DNA of 64,000 nucleotides from Onishia taeanensis (GTDB lineage Bacteria > Pseudomonadota > Gammaproteobacteria > Pseudomonadales > Halomonadaceae). Of this stretch, positions 8,828 to 16,223 are shown one piece after another. The translations under genes and the position numbers were made by a program. The DNA lies in contig NZ_FNCI01000001.1 in assembly GCF_900100755.1 (NCBI RefSeq), forward strand, positions 1 through 64,000, in the 5' to 3' direction. Each line of letters opens with the position of its first letter. The first letter of the stretch is position 1. The notes beneath the pieces were generated by a model that worked only from the letters and a program-made list of their open reading frames with translations, did not search any database and was not told where the DNA came from.

Positions 8828-9080
8828 TGTCTGCGCGTCGACAACTACGCTCTGGAAGGCTACGACCTCTCGCGCCCCGAGCTGCTTCCTGGTAGAGGTG
8901 GGCGATGAAGCCGGCGTGGTCGGACCGATAATCGAAGGCGACCTGCTGGTGGTCGACGAGCAGAAGCCTGTACAGCACGATGGTCTGGTGGTGGTGGAAC
9001 TGGACGGCGAGAAGCGGCTGTTCAGCAGCCACCGGATCGGTGTGCTGATGCGGCTGATGCCCACCGCCGGGCATTACTGA
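8828..9080 (+). pseudogene. Frameshifted remnant of an S24 (LexA/UmuD-type) peptidase-domain protein
   Basis: Two reading frames joined by a +1 shift near 8883-8890 give a continuous product: LRVDNYALEGYDLSRPEL in the first frame, then CFLVEVGDEAGVVGP and EGDLLVVDEQKPVQHDGLVV in the second, ending at the TGA at 9078. The block EGDLLVVD followed by DGLVVVELDGEKRLF is the beta-rich core of S24 peptidases (LexA, UmuD and phage repressors). The Ser of the catalytic GDSM motif is not visible (VVGPIIEGD instead), and no good start codon remains. I read it as a decayed UmuD- or repressor-like gene. The family is clear, but which member is not. Confidence 0.65.
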
Positions 9081-9122
9081 CCCAGGCGCTTTCTTTATGG
9101 CATCCAGTCGCAAACGCAGGCT

Positions 9123-9935
9123 CTAAGCCCCGACCTGCCCATGAACACCTGTTTCACTGTTAGCCATTATCATTTGATCATCACGAAAGATTCCTTCCGG
9201 ATAGTTTTTGTGCGGCTCCATCCAAGGGGTGAAAGTAATGTGACTCATGCCTGGATTAACAATGTCGCCAAAGCTAATTATTCCTAGCGATGGCTGCTTT
9301 AGCTTGATTGATAGCCCAAATGGAAATGCTTTCATGGAGCTGTATAGCTCACCACCATGTTTTAATTTTTTTAGTGTTGATGTTGAAGCTATTGTTTGAA
9401 TTATTACGCTTTTCCTTTTTTTGTAAGGCCATATTCTTATTTCGTGATTGTCGAGATCCTCCCTTTCTCCCAAGACGAATTCTCTCAGCGGTGTGAAGTA
9501 ATCTGTTTCTTCAAGTGGATTCATACAGCTTTCTTGGTTGGAGACGGCTAGCAGGTGACCAATAGTTGCTCTCAAGAAGCTGCTAGAATCACATGGTATC
9601 TTTTGCTTTTCTATGAGGTTACCGCCACGGTTAAGGAATTTGTATAGGTCGTTAATTGTTTTCTTTAAATCTTTGTATATATGGTCGATCTCGCCTAGTG
9701 TTTCGCTATTGCATTTCTGGCAAATAGTTTTAAAATATATTCCAGACAGGCCCTTTTTCTTTTTTATTTTTTCTTGCATCGTTCCTTCAAAGAGAGAGCA
9801 ATATAAGCTGTCCCCCGGGGTTAGTAGGGACTTCGGTGGTACGTGATCTTTTTTTAGCTCCCCATAGCTACCACATATCCTACAATACCCTTCGGATATT
9901 CCTTTGTCATTGAAATATGAAGTCCGTCCCTGCAT
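9123..9935 (-). CDS. HNH-nuclease-like protein, horizontally acquired
   Basis: A 270-residue protein whose N-terminal third carries a zinc-ribbon HNH pattern: CRICG near residue 19, KKDHVPPKS about nine residues later, ICQKCNSETLGEIDH near residue 75. The His of DHVPP, the Asn of KCNS and the His of EIDH fit H...N-x8-H, and the two Cys pairs would bind a structural metal. The rest (about 170 residues) matches no domain I know. The start at 9935 is chosen for GGAG seven bases upstream; the frame stays open 16 codons further. Base composition is strikingly AT-rich compared with all neighbours, and both flanks are broken genes, which points to recent transfer. A role as a restriction-like or anti-phage nuclease is possible but unproven. 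Confidence 0.75.
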   Translation of the reverse strand: MQGRTSYFNDKGISEGYCRICGSYGELKKDHVPPKSLLTPGDSLYCSLFEGTMQEKIKKKKGLSGIYFKTICQKCNSETLGEIDHIYKDLKKTINDLYKFLNRGGNLIEKQKIPCDSSSFLRATIGHLLAVSNQESCMNPLEETDYFTPLREFVLGEREDLDNHEIRIWPYKKRKSVIIQTIASTSTLKKLKHGGELYSSMKAFPFGLSIKLKQPSLGIISFGDIVNPGMSHITFTPWMEPHKNYPEGIFRDDQMIMANSETGVHGQVGA

Positions 9936-10005
9936 TGATAAACTCCGTACTGATTCTTTTGTTGTCTTAGTTAAGCATCTCAAGACTAGGTCGTACCACC
10001 TCTGG

Positions 10006-10245
10006 TTATCGGGTGCCCATCACCTCCATCTCCACCGAGCTGGTCAGCGCGTGGTCGCTGAGTTCGTGACTGACCTCGTCGATCAGCCTGGCGGTGTCGC
10101 CGATCTCGCGCTTCCAGTCGTTCAGCGTGACCGGCATCTCCAGGGAGATCTCGGGGCGGCAGTCGACGAGGGCCAAGTGAAGGACGAGCCGCCGCGAGGC
10201 AGGCGCTGGCATTCGCTCCGGGCGGCGGCGAAAGCGTCGGCCTTG
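10006..10245 (-). pseudogene. Frameshifted C-terminal fragment of an unrecognised protein
   Basis: On the minus strand one frame reads ATKADAFAAARSECQRL and the next frame continues with LALVDCRPEISLEMPVTL, LNDWKREIGDTARLIDEVSH and ALTSSVEMEVMGTR before a TAA at 10008-10006. Each part has coding-like composition, but no single frame spans both, so a frameshift is likely. I do not recognise the family. It borders the AT-rich HNH-like gene and looks like the surviving end of a gene disrupted at this site. Confidence 0.4.
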
Positions 10246-10281
10246 GTGGCTTAAGTGGGGCAGCCCCATACCGAGCGTGCC

Positions 10282-11052
10282 CTAAATCCCCGCCCACCAG
10301 TTGTAGCCGCGGTCTTCCCAATAGCCACCGCGGCCCCGGCCGATATGCGTGAAGCTCTCGACCAGTTCGATACGCATGACGTACTTGGCCATCTTGTAGC
10401 CGAGTTGGCGTTCGGCGCGCAGTCGCAGCGGGGCGCCGTTGGCGATGGGCAGGTCGGCACCGTTGAGGGCGTAGGCTAGCTGCGTCTGCGGATGATAGGC
10501 CTCGAGCATGTCCAGGCTTTCGTAGTAGGCGTCGCCGCCGCGGTAGCGGTCGGCGCAGTGGAAAACGACGAAGCGCGCCTGGTCGCGGACCCCGACCCGG
10601 TCCAGCAGGTCGCCGAGCACTACACCCTTCCACTGGCCGATGCAGCTCCAGCCCTCGACGCAGTCATGGCGGGTGATCTGAGTGCGCGCCGGCATGGTCT
10701 TGAGTTCGTCGAGGGATAAGGCCTGTGGCTTGTCGACCAGGCCGCCGATCTCGAGCCGCCAATCGCGAAAGCCGCCTTCTGCAAGCTTCCGGTAGTCCTC
10801 TTCGTCGGGATTGGTGGTGCCGTTGGCGCGGAAGGTGGGGGCGATATCGGCGGGTGTGAACTCGCGGGCCAGCGACTGTCGGGAGGCCAGCAGCCGCTGG
10901 GCCTGCTGGGTCAGGGCGCTGCTGGCATCGAACAGCTTGCTCATGGCGTCGCTGCGCGTCAGCGCATCGCAACCGGCGAGCAGGGTCGCGCCGCCGGCCA
11001 TCAGGGAGCGAGTCAGGAAACGGCGGCGGCCGCTATCGGTCGGTTTAGTCAT
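10282..11052 (-). CDS. Periplasmic molybdopterin-dependent oxidoreductase (sulfite-oxidase fold, MsrP/YedY-like)
   Basis: A 256-residue protein of the oxidoreductase molybdopterin-binding family. The N-terminus has a twin-arginine motif (RRRFLTRSLMAGG) and then LAGC, which may be a lipobox. The Mo-ligand Cys is in RHDCVEGWSCIGQWKG, and LLDRVGV plus ALNGADLPIANGAPLRLRAERQLGYKMAK are typical of the fold (given here in part as ANGAPLRLRAERQLGYK). The start at 11052 has AGGAG eight bases upstream; longer in-frame forms lack a site and would hide the Tat signal. It overlaps the cytochrome b gene before it, which very probably supplies electrons. The substrate is unknown: it could be a methionine sulfoxide reductase-like repair enzyme or another oxo-transferase. 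Confidence 0.85.
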   Translation of the reverse strand: MTKPTDSGRRRFLTRSLMAGGATLLAGCDALTRSDAMSKLFDASSALTQQAQRLLASRQSLAREFTPADIAPTFRANGTTNPDEEDYRKLAEGGFRDWRLEIGGLVDKPQALSLDELKTMPARTQITRHDCVEGWSCIGQWKGVVLGDLLDRVGVRDQARFVVFHCADRYRGGDAYYESLDMLEAYHPQTQLAYALNGADLPIANGAPLRLRAERQLGYKMAKYVMRIELVESFTHIGRGRGGYWEDRGYNWWAGI

Positions 11053-11941
11053 CGCGGGGCTCCTGCTGCGGGGGCAGCGCCGAGGAAGGGGCATGGGGTT
11101 GCGCAGGGGGTAGCTCAGGGTGAAGCGCATAGCGTCCGGTGATCATCGAGCGCAGGTTGTTGAACATACCGGAAACCATCACCAGGGCGAGATGCACGAG
11201 GAAGAAGGCCAGTAGGCCGATGGCGCAGATGAAATGCAGAGTGCGCGCGCTCTGGCGACCGCCGAATGCGTCCAGCAGCCAGGGCCAGGCGGCATCCATG
11301 GTCGGCGACATGGTCAGGCCCGTGAGCACCACCAGCGGCAGCAGCCCCAGCAGCACCAGCAGGTAGGTGAGCTTCTGCAACAGGTTGTAGTGGCGGGCCT
11401 CTTCGCCGCGGGGGAAACGCAGCCGAACATGGTCGCGAATCGTCTCGCCGAGGTGGCGCCATTCGTCACGGCGGGGCAGTAGGCGCCGCTTGAGCTGGCC
11501 GCTGATTACTAGATAGAAAAGGTAGGCGGTGAGCATCGGCGCGAAGATCCACCCGGCCAGGAAGTGCCATTGGCGCCCCTTGCTGAGCCAGCGGGGGCCG
11601 GGCAAGGTCGCCCAGGCGGGAAAGGCGCGACGCTCCAGGTCGTCGGGCGGGCCGGATATTCCCAGCACGCCGGTAGTATCGAAGCGGTAGCCGCCGATGC
11701 GGGTGATGCCTTGCCAGGCGCCGTTGGCGTCGCGCTCGGCGCCAATCGATAGTGCCGGGCTGTCGAAGTGCGAATCCTTGCCCCAGTAGAGCGCCGGATG
11801 GGCGTTGAAGATCTGCAGGCCGCTCATCAGCAGGATGATCAAGCAGGCGAAATTCACCCAATGCCAGAGGCGGGAGAAGGCGGTATGACGCTTGATGAGC
11901 GTTGCTGCTTGGCCCGGGCGAGCCTTGCCGAAGAGCGGCAT
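11045..11941 (-). CDS. Cytochrome b561-type membrane electron-transfer subunit
   Basis: A 298-residue membrane protein with four or more hydrophobic segments and paired His residues in them (HTAFSRLWHWVNF, WHFLAGWIFAPMLTAY, HFICAIGLLAFFLVHLALV), the pattern of di-heme cytochrome b561/formate-dehydrogenase-gamma-like subunits. A soluble loop of about 90 residues sits between the first and second segments. The start has no very strong site, but MPLFGKARPGQAATLIKRH is the only sensible N-terminus. The stop lies inside the start region of the molybdoenzyme gene, so the two form a translationally coupled pair that probably passes electrons from quinol to the periplasmic enzyme. Confidence 0.82.
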   Translation of the reverse strand: MPLFGKARPGQAATLIKRHTAFSRLWHWVNFACLIILLMSGLQIFNAHPALYWGKDSHFDSPALSIGAERDANGAWQGITRIGGYRFDTTGVLGISGPPDDLERRAFPAWATLPGPRWLSKGRQWHFLAGWIFAPMLTAYLFYLVISGQLKRRLLPRRDEWRHLGETIRDHVRLRFPRGEEARHYNLLQKLTYLLVLLGLLPLVVLTGLTMSPTMDAAWPWLLDAFGGRQSARTLHFICAIGLLAFFLVHLALVMVSGMFNNLRSMITGRYALHPELPPAQPHAPSSALPPQQEPRDD

Positions 11942-11970
11942 GAGACATCCTCCCTGGAATGGAGGTCGAA

Positions 11971-12010
11971 GAAAACGCCGGCCGGTAGCCCTATCGCTGG
12001 CACCGGCCGG
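11971..12010 (-). terminator. Terminator of the Met/His/Asp repeat gene
   Basis: On the minus strand CCGGCCGGT (12010-12002) pairs with ACCGGCCGG (11986-11978) across a 15-base loop, followed by CGTTTTCTTC. It lies between the repeat-protein gene and the cytochrome b gene, which suggests that they are separate transcripts. Confidence 0.78.
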
Positions 12011-12028
12011 TCGAGGAAGTGGCGAGCA

Positions 12029-12240
12029 TCACATCTTGTCGTCTTCCTCCATCATCTCGTCTTCGCCCATGGCGTCGTGATCCATGTGGTCTTCGCCCAT
12101 GGCGTCATGATCCATCTTGTCTTCGCCCATGGCGTCGTGATCCATCTTGTCTTCGCCCATGGCGTCGTGATCCATCTTGTCTCCGCTCATGGCGTCATGG
12201 TCCATCTTGTCTCCGCCCATGGCATCGTGCTCCATGCTCT
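12029..12240 (-). repeat. 30-bp tandem repeat, about six copies, inside the repeat-protein gene
   Basis: Six 30-base units encode the decapeptide repeats between about 12054 and 12232. On the plus strand the core reads CCATGGCGTCGTGATCCAT. Middle copies are nearly identical at DNA level, which suggests recent slippage or homogenisation, so copy number may vary between strains. Outer copies have diverged (GGDK and SGDK variants). Confidence 0.85.
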
Positions 12241-12355
12241 CGCCGTCCATCATCGGGTCTTCATGCGAGTCGGCGAGGGCGGTCACCGGCAGCAGCAATG
12301 CACCGCTCAACAGGGCAGCGAAGAGGGCAGTCTTGGGGTGGGCTAGCTTGATCAT
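12029..12355 (-). CDS. Secreted Met/His/Asp decapeptide-repeat protein, probably metal-binding
   Basis: A 108-residue protein with a clear signal peptide (residues 1-28, ending VTALADS). The mature part is almost entirely six tandem copies of a ten-residue unit, consensus M-D-H-D-A-M-G-E-D-K, then an acidic Met-rich tail (MMEEDDKM). It has no Cys or aromatic residues and is highly acidic. Met, His and Asp at fixed spacing suggest periplasmic metal sequestration (Cu, Ag, Ni or similar), as in Met-rich copper proteins, but this is inference. The start has GGAGG six bases upstream, and a terminator follows. The gene is divergent from an OmpR-type response regulator 182 bases away, so that system may control it. 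Confidence 0.8.
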   Translation of the reverse strand: MIKLAHPKTALFAALLSGALLLPVTALADSHEDPMMDGESMEHDAMGGDKMDHDAMSGDKMDHDAMGEDKMDHDAMGEDKMDHDAMGEDHMDHDAMGEDEMMEEDDKM

Positions 12356-12537
12356 CGTGAACCTCCAATGTTGTATGAGTCACCGACGATCGTTTCGCCG
12401 GTGTTTCCAAGCTAGTCAGTGGGGCGTGGCAATTCCTCACGAAACCATCACAGGCTGGCGAGGCACGTGACGTTTTCGTGATGCAGGCCTCGCGGCGCGT
12501 CTCTAGAGTAGGGGCATGCGAATCAAGGAGTACGGCG

Positions 12538-13278
12538 ATGGCCTACCGGATCCTCTGTGTCGAGGACAACCCCGAGATCGGCAAGCTGCTCAGCGAGCAG
12601 CTTGCCGCTGCTGGCCATGACTGCGATTGGGTCACCGATGGCGAGGCGGCGCTCACCGCGCTGCTCGGCGATGTCAGCGGACCGCGCTATGACCTGGTAA
12701 TGCTCGATTTGATGCTGCCGCGGATGGACGGCCTCGAGGTGTGTCGTCGGCTGCGGCGTGGCGACAGCCGGACCCCGGTGGTGATGGTCACCGCCAAGGC
12801 GTCGATCCGTGACGTGGTGGTGGGCCTGGAGATCGGTGCCGACGATTACGTCACCAAGCCTTTTCACTTGCCGATCCTGCTGGCCCGGGTGCAGGCCCTG
12901 CTGCGCCGTGGCCAGCAGCGCAGCAGCCCGGATGACGGCATCGGCGGCACCCCGCCGCTGGTGTGCGGCCCCCTGGTCATCGATGCCGACCAGCATCGGG
13001 TCGAGCTGGATGGCGTACCGGTGCAGCTCACCGGCAAGGAGTTCGCATTGCTTGCGCTCTTCGCCAGTCACCCGGGGCACACCTTCCGTCGCGGCGAGCT
13101 GCTGGATCACGTTTGGGGAAAGGAGTTCGATGGCTTTGATCACACCGTGAACACCCATATCAATCGCCTGCGCAACAAGGTCGAGACCGACCCGGCGCGG
13201 CCGCGCTTCATCGAGACGGTGTGGGGGGTGGGCTACCGCTTCGCTCCTCAAACCGAGGCGGGAGACGAGGGCGCATGA
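12538..13278 (+). CDS. OmpR-family response regulator
   Basis: A 246-residue two-domain regulator: an N-terminal receiver (acidic pocket VEDN, phospho-acceptor Asp in MLDLMLPRMDGLEV, Lys in YVTKPF) and a C-terminal winged helix (LTGKEFALLALFASHPG, then VNTHINRLRNKVE and VWGVGYRF). The start at 12538 has AAGGAG seven bases upstream; the open frame before it lacks a site. It overlaps the kinase gene by four bases (ATGA). It is divergent from the Met/His/Asp repeat protein, the likeliest nearby target. Confidence 0.95.
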   Translation: MAYRILCVEDNPEIGKLLSEQLAAAGHDCDWVTDGEAALTALLGDVSGPRYDLVMLDLMLPRMDGLEVCRRLRRGDSRTPVVMVTAKASIRDVVVGLEIGADDYVTKPFHLPILLARVQALLRRGQQRSSPDDGIGGTPPLVCGPLVIDADQHRVELDGVPVQLTGKEFALLALFASHPGHTFRRGELLDHVWGKEFDGFDHTVNTHINRLRNKVETDPARPRFIETVWGVGYRFAPQTEAGDEGA

Positions 13279-14753
13279 ACCGTCTACTAAGTCGCGGCGC
13301 GCGTCTTGGCCGTAGCCTCTATGCGCGGATCGCCCTGGGGTACCTGATCAGCCTTCTGCTGCTGTCGGTAGCCGCGGCCTGGATCGCCATCAGCCAGTTC
13401 AACCAGCTCGGTCGCGAGCTACAGCAGCGCCAGGAGTTGAACCTCGCCGACAACCTGGCCAAGGTCATGCAGCCGGCGTTGCAGCAGGGCGCTGACAGCG
13501 CTGCCGCACATGACACGGCCCGGCATATCGCCTCGATCAACCCCTCCCTGGCGCTGTACGTGCTCGACGAGCGGGGTCGTGTGGTTGCGGATTACGCCGA
13601 GCCGTCATGCGGCCAGGCGCAGCAGGTCTCGACCCAGGCGCTGGAGACCCTGCTGTCCGAGGAGCCGATGCTGCCGGTGCTGGCGGTCTCTCCCTGCGGC
13701 GGCGAGCCCGGCGTCTTTTCGGTGGCGCGCATCGCCTATGGCGATACGGGTGACCCCGGCTATCTCTATGCCGACCTCACCAATGCCAGCCATGCCTCGA
13801 TGTTCGCCATGCTGCGCACCAGCTCCATTACCCGCACCCTGATGGCGGCCGGCTTGATGGCGCTGTTGGTCTGCGGGCTCTTCGGCCTGGTGTGGTTCGC
13901 GCTGCTGACGCGGCGCTTCACCCGCCTGACGACGGCGGTGCAACGCCTCGCCGGCGGGGACTACAGCCAGCGCATCGAGGCGCCCAGTGATGACGAGCTG
14001 GGCCGCCTGGCGCGCGCCTTCAACGACATGGCTGGGACCATCGAGGCGCAGTTGGCGGCAATGCGCGAGACCGATCGTCAGCGCCGCGAGCTGATCGCCA
14101 ATTTGACCCATGACTTTCGCACCCCGCTGACCTCGTTGCGCGGCTACGCCGAGCAGCTTCTGGCCGCCCCGCAATGCTCCGCGGACGAGCGCCGCCAGGC
14201 GCTGGACGCGATCCTCGACAACGCCGATCGGCTGACACGCCTGGCTCAGCAGCTCTCGACGCTGGCGCGGCTCGATGCCTACGACAAGCCGCTGCAGCGC
14301 GAATACTTCTCGCTGCCCGAGCTGGCTTACGACATCGCCGGCAAGTTCCAGAATCAGGCGCGTCAGGCTGGCGTCACCCTGAACGTGGCCTGCGACCCCG
14401 AGTTGCCTTGGGTCGATGCCGATCTAGGGCTGATCGACCGGGTGCTGAGCAACCTGATCGACAATGCCCTGCACGCCACGCCGGCCGGCGGCTGGGTGCG
14501 GCTCGATGCCGAGGCGCAGGATGAGGGTGTGCGGCTATCGGTCGTCGACAACGGCGTTGGCATCGCCGCCGAGGAGCTGCCGGTGATCACTCAGCGCTTC
14601 TACCGTACCCGCGAGAGCATCGCCAAGGGCGAGGGCTCGGGGCTGGGCCTGTCGATCGTGCGCGAAATCTGCGAACGCCATGGCACCGGGATGGAGATCG
14701 ACAGTCGCCGTGGTGAGGGCACGCGGGTGAGTCTGGTGCTGCCCTTTGCCTGA
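13275..14753 (+). CDS. Membrane sensor histidine kinase partner
   Basis: A 492-residue kinase. One membrane helix near residues 20-42 and a second near 190-215 enclose a periplasmic sensor domain of about 150 residues with no motif I recognise (it contains two Cys, in EPSCGQ and VSPCGGE). A HAMP linker follows (RLTTAVQRLAGGDYSQRI), then HisKA with the phospho-acceptor His in LTHDFRTPLTSLRGY, and an ATPase domain with GSGLGLSIVREICERHG. The two periplasmic Cys could sense redox state or metal, but this is inference. It overlaps the response regulator by four bases. Confidence 0.93.
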   Translation: MNRLLSRGARLGRSLYARIALGYLISLLLLSVAAAWIAISQFNQLGRELQQRQELNLADNLAKVMQPALQQGADSAAAHDTARHIASINPSLALYVLDERGRVVADYAEPSCGQAQQVSTQALETLLSEEPMLPVLAVSPCGGEPGVFSVARIAYGDTGDPGYLYADLTNASHASMFAMLRTSSITRTLMAAGLMALLVCGLFGLVWFALLTRRFTRLTTAVQRLAGGDYSQRIEAPSDDELGRLARAFNDMAGTIEAQLAAMRETDRQRRELIANLTHDFRTPLTSLRGYAEQLLAAPQCSADERRQALDAILDNADRLTRLAQQLSTLARLDAYDKPLQREYFSLPELAYDIAGKFQNQARQAGVTLNVACDPELPWVDADLGLIDRVLSNLIDNALHATPAGGWVRLDAEAQDEGVRLSVVDNGVGIAAEELPVITQRFYRTRESIAKGEGSGLGLSIVREICERHGTGMEIDSRRGEGTRVSLVLPFA

Positions 14754-14831
14754 TATCGGTGGGCTTCATCATGGTGTCATGATCGGCTGGCCAACTTCTT
14801 CGTAGACGTATCGCAGCGAGAGGAAAAATCC

Positions 14832-14848
14832 TTGTTGCGCTGCAACAA
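14832..14848. promoter_or_regulatory. Palindromic operator candidate upstream of the phasin gene
   Basis: TTGTTGC and GCAACAA form a perfect seven-base inverted repeat with a three-base spacer. A second related half (TGTTGCAATGCAGC) begins about 12 bases later. PhaR-type repressors of phasin genes are known to bind TGC-N3/4-GCA type palindromes. That this is such a site is inference from position and form; no phaR gene is in the window. Confidence 0.5.
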
Positions 14849-14921
14849 GCACTTTGCTATGTTGCAATGCAGCGAGGGGCAGGAAGCCTCTCCATTCGAA
14901 ACTGTTCGCAAGAGGTGGACC

Positions 14922-15302
14922 ATGAGCAACACGAATTTTGACCAAGTCACCCAGCAATTCGAATCCATGTTCTTTGGCCCGGCTCGCGCCTATGCCGCGA
15001 TGAGCCTGGACTACTCCGAGAAGCTGATGGCCGCCCAGTTTGACGCCGCCAAGGCTTACAGCGATCTCGGCATTAGCCAGGCTCGTGCCGCTCTGAACGT
15101 CAAGGATGCCGAAGGACTGCGCACCTACGTTGAAGGGCAGCAGAAAGTGGCTAAGGACGTTGGCGAGCGCGTCAAGGCCGACGCCGAGAAGGTCGTGGCC
15201 ATGAACCAGGAAGTCGCCCAGCAGGCGCAAAAGCTGACCGAAGAGACGGTCAAGACTGCCTCCAAGGCCGCTACGACTGCTACTAAGTCGACTACCAAGT
15301 AA
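14922..15302 (+). CDS. phaP: Phasin-family protein
   Basis: A 126-residue small helical protein. Phasins coat polyhydroxyalkanoate granules. It has FDQVTQQFESMFFGPARAYA near the N-terminus, a central amphipathic region, and a Lys/Ala/Thr-rich tail (KAATTATKSTTK) typical of phasins and PHA-associated proteins. The start at 14922 (MSNTNFDQ) follows AGAGGTGG; a longer frame is open but is unlike the family. It stands alone with its own palindromic upstream region. Stored carbon as PHA is common in halomonads. Confidence 0.85.
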   Translation: MSNTNFDQVTQQFESMFFGPARAYAAMSLDYSEKLMAAQFDAAKAYSDLGISQARAALNVKDAEGLRTYVEGQQKVAKDVGERVKADAEKVVAMNQEVAQQAQKLTEETVKTASKAATTATKSTTK

Positions 15303-15316
15303 CTCGATATAAGCCA

Positions 15317-15360
15317 CTCATTGCCTAGGTCAGTTTTTACGTTTCACGCTAGGCAATGAG
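15317..15360. repeat. Perfect 12-bp inverted repeat downstream of the phasin gene
   Basis: CTCATTGCCTAG at 15317-15328 and CTAGGCAATGAG at 15349-15360 are exact reverse complements separated by 20 bases containing a T5 run. There is no T-tract after the stem, so it is not a standard terminator. It could stabilise the 3' end of the phasin mRNA or be a small repeated element. Confidence 0.75.
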
Positions 15361-15490
15361 GGGCATTCAGCTCGGTAGCTCTGCCCGGTAAGCCCGCCAG
15401 GTACGTTAGCCAGGCAAGCCCGCACTGTATAAGTGAACCGAGCTGCTCGTCGGCGGAAGGTCTCCGCAGACGATACTAGAAGACGATATA

Positions 15491-15520
15491 CGCCGTTGCC
15501 CCTTGGGGTAGCGGCGTTTT
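15491..15520 (+). terminator. Candidate rho-independent terminator
   Basis: CGCCGTTGCCCC and GGGGTAGCGGCG pair along their whole length (two G-T wobbles) with almost no loop, followed by TTTT. It lies about 190 bases after the phasin stop and may end that transcript. Confidence 0.55.
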
Positions 15521-15577
15521 GCGTTGGGGCTGGGACCGGGGAAGGGGATGGTGAAGGGCTACTGGCCACTGCCGAGG

Positions 15578-16192
15578 TCAGGATGCTCCCGTTCCCAGGG
15601 CCTGCTCGTGCATATAGCGCAGCAGCGCTTGAGCCTCGGGAGCAGCGCTGTCGCCAAGCCCGGCTGCGACGCCTGCCTGGTCGGCGCCGCTGCGCTGCTG
15701 GCCGAGCTTTGCCTTGCCCTGGAGCGAGGCGATAGGGAGCCGGAAACCAACGATGCCGGCCAGCAGCCGGTCACGGAAGGCATCATCCAGAATCGCCTTG
15801 TCGTCGATAAGACCGGGTTCGAAGTGGGCCAGGCTGCGCTCGATCAGCGCGGCGGTGGCGTCCCCGTCGAGTCGCTCGACTGGCCCCTCGGCGTGCACGG
15901 CGGCGTAGTTCCAGGTCGGCACGGCTGGGCGAGTGGCGTACCAGCTGGGCGATACATAGGCATGCGGGCCGCTGAATATAGCTAGCGCTCGATGATCCTC
16001 CAGCGCCTGCCAGTGCGGGTTGGCTCGGGCGAAGTGGCCGTATAGGGTGCCGAACTCGCCTTCGTCTCGGTCCAGCAGCAACGGCAGATGGGTCGCCTGC
16101 AGGTCGCCGCCGACCAGCACGCCAAAAGGATGCGCCTCGATCAAGGCCTGGGCCTGTGGCATGGGCATTCGTAGTGCGGGAGGTACGTACAT
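15578..16192 (-). CDS. FMN-binding PaiB-family protein
   Basis: A 204-residue protein of the FMN-binding negative transcriptional regulator family (PaiB type, split-barrel flavin fold). It has the opening MYVPPALR, ALAIFSGPHAYVSPSWYA, and the family signature VPTWNYAAVHAEG, plus GIVGFRLPI near the C-terminus. GGAGACA lies upstream of the start. Bacillus PaiB was described as a regulator paired with the acetyltransferase PaiA; two GNAT acetyltransferase genes immediately upstream make a similar grouping likely. Confidence 0.88.
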   Translation of the reverse strand: MYVPPALRMPMPQAQALIEAHPFGVLVGGDLQATHLPLLLDRDEGEFGTLYGHFARANPHWQALEDHRALAIFSGPHAYVSPSWYATRPAVPTWNYAAVHAEGPVERLDGDATAALIERSLAHFEPGLIDDKAILDDAFRDRLLAGIVGFRLPIASLQGKAKLGQQRSGADQAGVAAGLGDSAAPEAQALLRYMHEQALGTGAS

Positions 16193-16223
16193 CGATTGTC
16201 TCCTCGTGGGGTACGCCGTCGGG

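Noticed and set aside
8799-9113. Open frame on minus opposite the S24 remnant
   Set aside because: It is antisense to the clearer S24-like translation and resembles nothing.
12029-12351. Plus-strand open frames across the Met-rich repeat gene
   Set aside because: Repetitive shadow translations of the minus-strand repeat gene, which has a signal peptide and GGAGG site.
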